Shown here: positions 5,325 to 6,919 of the stretch, piece by piece
Numbering within the stretch: position 1 is the first letter of the stretch
How the letters are laid out: every line of letters begins with the position of its first letter
DNA from: Pseudomonadota bacterium
GTDB lineage: Bacteria > Pseudomonadota > Alphaproteobacteria > Reyranellales > Reyranellaceae
Length of the DNA: 6,919 nucleotides
NCBI GenBank assembly: GCA_023436825.1
Contig: JAEZHS010000187.1
Span: 1-6,919 of the forward strand
Direction of reading: 5' to 3'
Position numbers and translations under genes: made by a program
The notes under the pieces: model-generated
The model's database searches: none
What the model was told of the DNA's origin: nothing
The model's input: only the letters and a program-made list of their open reading frames with translations

Positions 5325-6080
5325 GAAACAGCCGTGAAGCCAATCCTCATCGTCGGAAGCTACCTGTCGCCCTATGTGCGCAAGGTCCTGGCGTGCCTCG
5401 AGGTCAAGGGCATGGCCTACGAGGTCGACCACATCGTGCCGTTCTTCGGCGACGACCGGTTCTCCAGGCTGAGCCCACTGCGGCGCATCCCGGTGATGGT
5501 CGACGGCGACCTCGTGCTGTCGGACTCCTCGGTGATCTGCCAGTACCTCGAGGACAAGCAGCCCGATCCCGGGTTGTTCCCCAAGGACATCGCCGATCGC
5601 GCCCGGGCCCGCTGGCTGGAAGAATTCGCCGACACGCGCATGGGCGACGTCTTCATCTGGCGATTCTTCAACCAGATCGCCATCCGACCCTCTGTATGGG
5701 GCGAGAAGGGCGACCGCGGGATGGTCGACCGCACGCTCAGGGAGGAGATCCCGTCGGTGCTTGATTATCTCGAAGCGGAGGCGCCGGCAGAGGGCTTCCG
5801 GTTCGGAGCGCTGTCGGTCGCGGACATCGCCATCGCCGCCTTCTTCCGCAATGCCGGCTGGGTGCGCTTCCAGATCGACGCGTCGCGCTGGCCGAAGACC
5901 GGCGCCTGGATCGCCCGCATCCTCGCCACGCCCGCCATGGCCAAGCTGGCGAAGATCGAGGACGCCATCCTGCGCGTGCCCATCGCCGAGCAACGCAACG
6001 CGCTCAAGACGCTGGGCGCTCCCGTCAGCGCCGACACCTACGCCGGTGATATGCCGCGGCGAGGCATCATGCCTGTCTAA
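5322..6080 (+). CDS. Glutathione S-transferase family protein
   Basis: This is a 252-residue cytosolic GST-fold protein, likely using glutathione to conjugate, reduce or isomerise an electrophilic compound. The N-terminal thioredoxin-like domain (about 7-85) contains SYLSPYVRKVLACLEVKG (13-30), where Ser13 or Ser16 is the probable catalytic hydroxyl. The cis-proline is in RRIPVM (Pro57), and DSSVICQYLE (68-77) provides the Asp-Ser pair that holds the gamma-glutamyl end of glutathione. The helical C-terminal domain (about 93-215) has the N-capping box LSVADIAIAAF (164-174). A tail of about 35 residues after 215 extends beyond the minimal fold and ends MPRRGIMPV. The start ATG overlaps the outer inverted repeat shared with marR, and AGGA lies nine bases upstream. 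Divergence from marR and the shared operator suggest induction with the MFS gene. Class and substrate (detoxification or, for example, a maleylpyruvate-isomerase-like role) are unresolved. The stop is 12 bp from the end of the convergent permease gene. Confidence 0.92.
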   Translation: METAVKPILIVGSYLSPYVRKVLACLEVKGMAYEVDHIVPFFGDDRFSRLSPLRRIPVMVDGDLVLSDSSVICQYLEDKQPDPGLFPKDIADRARARWLEEFADTRMGDVFIWRFFNQIAIRPSVWGEKGDRGMVDRTLREEIPSVLDYLEAEAPAEGFRFGALSVADIAIAAFFRNAGWVRFQIDASRWPKTGAWIARILATPAMAKLAKIEDAILRVPIAEQRNALKTLGAPVSADTYAGDMPRRGIMPV

Positions 6081-6092
6081 AGTCGCTCATGT

Positions 6093-6919
6093 TCAGGCCG
6101 CGCCGAGCCTGAGGGCCGCCGGGACGTCGACGTCGCGGAGCCGCCGCGCGGCCAGCGCGAACGACAGTGCCGATGCCGCCAACACCGTTCCGCCGGCGAT
6201 GGCGTAGCTGCGCCAGCCCACGACCAGCGGCACGCGAAAGAGGTCGTTGTCTAGGTTCCAAACGATCAACTGGCCGAGGACGGGGCCGACGAGGGCGCCC
6301 ACGGGCAGCGCCAGCAGGACGGCCGCGCCCAGCTCGCCGGCCAGCAGGAGCACGACCGTGCCCTCGCCGAAGCCGAGGGCGCGCATGATTGCGAGTTCGC
6401 GGATCCGCTCGGACAGGACGACTCGCACGGTCGCGTCGACGATCGCGAAGGCGGCGATGGCGGCGAAGACAACGAAGGCCGACACGATGATCGTCAGCGT
6501 CCGCGCCATGGTCTCGCGAAACGCCGTCACCGTCGCTCCCCGTGGCACATAGCCGGCAACCAGAGGCGCGTTCCTGAGCGCGCCAAGGAATGCTGATGCT
6601 TCGCCCGACGCGAGCTTCACGTTGGCGCCGCTGACCACCGACCCGTCGCCCAAAAGGCGGTCGAGGGCACCAAGCTCCATGTAGGCGCCCATTCCGATGT
6701 ACTGCTCGACCAGGGCCGCGACGGGGAGCGAGAACGAGTGCCCCGAGAGAGGACTGATGGTCACGCGGTCGCCGACGCGGGCGTTGAGGCGAATGGCGAG
6801 CCGGCGAGACAGCGCGATCCCATCGTTGGGGATGGGCACCGGCTCAAGCGCAGGATCGAGCAGGCGCTGGAGAGTGCCGTCGGCCGGCAGGCCGGTGACA
6901 ACGGCCTGGCGGGACGTGC
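6093..6919 (-). CDS. FtsX-type ABC transporter permease (partial, N-terminal part outside window)
   Basis: This is the C-terminal part of an inner-membrane permease of the FtsX/MacB/LolCE kind, whose members use ATP hydrolysis to drive mechanical work or extract lipids, peptides or drugs rather than import nutrients. The frame stays open to the right edge (visible part begins TSRQAVVTGLPADG), giving 274 visible residues; a GTG at 6837-6839 is internal, not the start. Residues 1 to about 137 look like the extracytoplasmic domain. Then come a helix (about 141-161), the cytoplasmic coupling segment ERIRELAIMRALGFG (170-184), which is the family hallmark, a long hydrophobic stretch (about 187-219) and a last helix (about 237-258). 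The ending RRLRDVDVPAALRLGAA is the usual C-terminal form of these permeases. Its ATPase partner and start lie beyond the window. It is convergent with the GST gene with a 12 bp gap and no visible terminator. Substrate unknown. Confidence 0.88.
   Translation of the reverse strand, partial: TSRQAVVTGLPADGTLQRLLDPALEPVPIPNDGIALSRRLAIRLNARVGDRVTISPLSGHSFSLPVAALVEQYIGMGAYMELGALDRLLGDGSVVSGANVKLASGEASAFLGALRNAPLVAGYVPRGATVTAFRETMARTLTIIVSAFVVFAAIAAFAIVDATVRVVLSERIRELAIMRALGFGEGTVVLLLAGELGAAVLLALPVGALVGPVLGQLIVWNLDNDLFRVPLVVGWRSYAIAGGTVLAASALSFALAARRLRDVDVPAALRLGAA

Noticed and set aside
5286..5993. 235-codon minus-strand frame opposite the GST gene
   Set aside because: Antisense shadow of a well-supported GST, with no recognisable domain or ribosome binding site.
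6081..6092. Terminator between the GST and FtsX-type permease genes
   Set aside because: The 12-base gap has no inverted repeat or T-run.

Overview
The window is GC-rich (about two thirds G+C by eye), densely packed bacterial chromosome. Codon choice, short gaps between genes, the gene families present and a long palindromic intergenic repeat all suggest an alphaproteobacterium, perhaps Rhodospirillales/Reyranella-like or Bradyrhizobium-like. That placement is inference; no rRNA or other marker gene is present. I see no tRNA, CRISPR array, insertion sequence, integrase or phage gene.

Layout. Positions 51-890 (-) hold an enoyl-CoA hydratase/isomerase-family gene interrupted by an in-frame TAA at codon 35. 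It is divergent, across a 113 bp gap, from a second intact crotonase-fold gene at 1004-1795 (+). Positions 1802-1945 form a large imperfect palindrome between that gene and a convergent LivM-type ABC permease gene (1886-2854, -); the palindrome supplies the last 19 codons of the permease. Divergent from the permease, across 43 bp, is a two-module VOC (glyoxalase-like) protein (2898-3650, +). Its 3' end overlaps by 40 bp the 3' end of an MFS transporter gene (3611-4840, -). The MFS gene is the second gene of a translationally coupled marR-mfs operon (ATGA overlap; MarR at 4837-5289, -). Divergent from marR, across a 32 bp AT-rich gap full of inverted repeats, is a glutathione S-transferase gene (5322-6080, +). 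Only 12 bp beyond it lies the 3' part of a convergent FtsX-type ABC permease gene that runs off the right edge (6093-6919, -).

How the genes may work together. The clearest regulatory unit is MarR/MFS/GST: a MarR repressor next to its probable operator, a glutathione-conjugating enzyme and a membrane transporter. It looks like an inducible module for detoxification, or for uptake/processing of a small organic compound; the ligand and substrate cannot be read from the sequence. The two crotonases and the branched-chain-amino-acid-type permease suggest acyl-CoA or organic-acid catabolism nearby, but LivM has no partner subunits here. No clearly unprecedented system is visible. The observations most worth checking are the nonsense codon in the first crotonase, the repeat-derived tail of LivM, the operator that covers both divergent starts, and the absence of the classical catalytic glutamates in both crotonases. 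No stretch longer than 300 bases lacks a gene.
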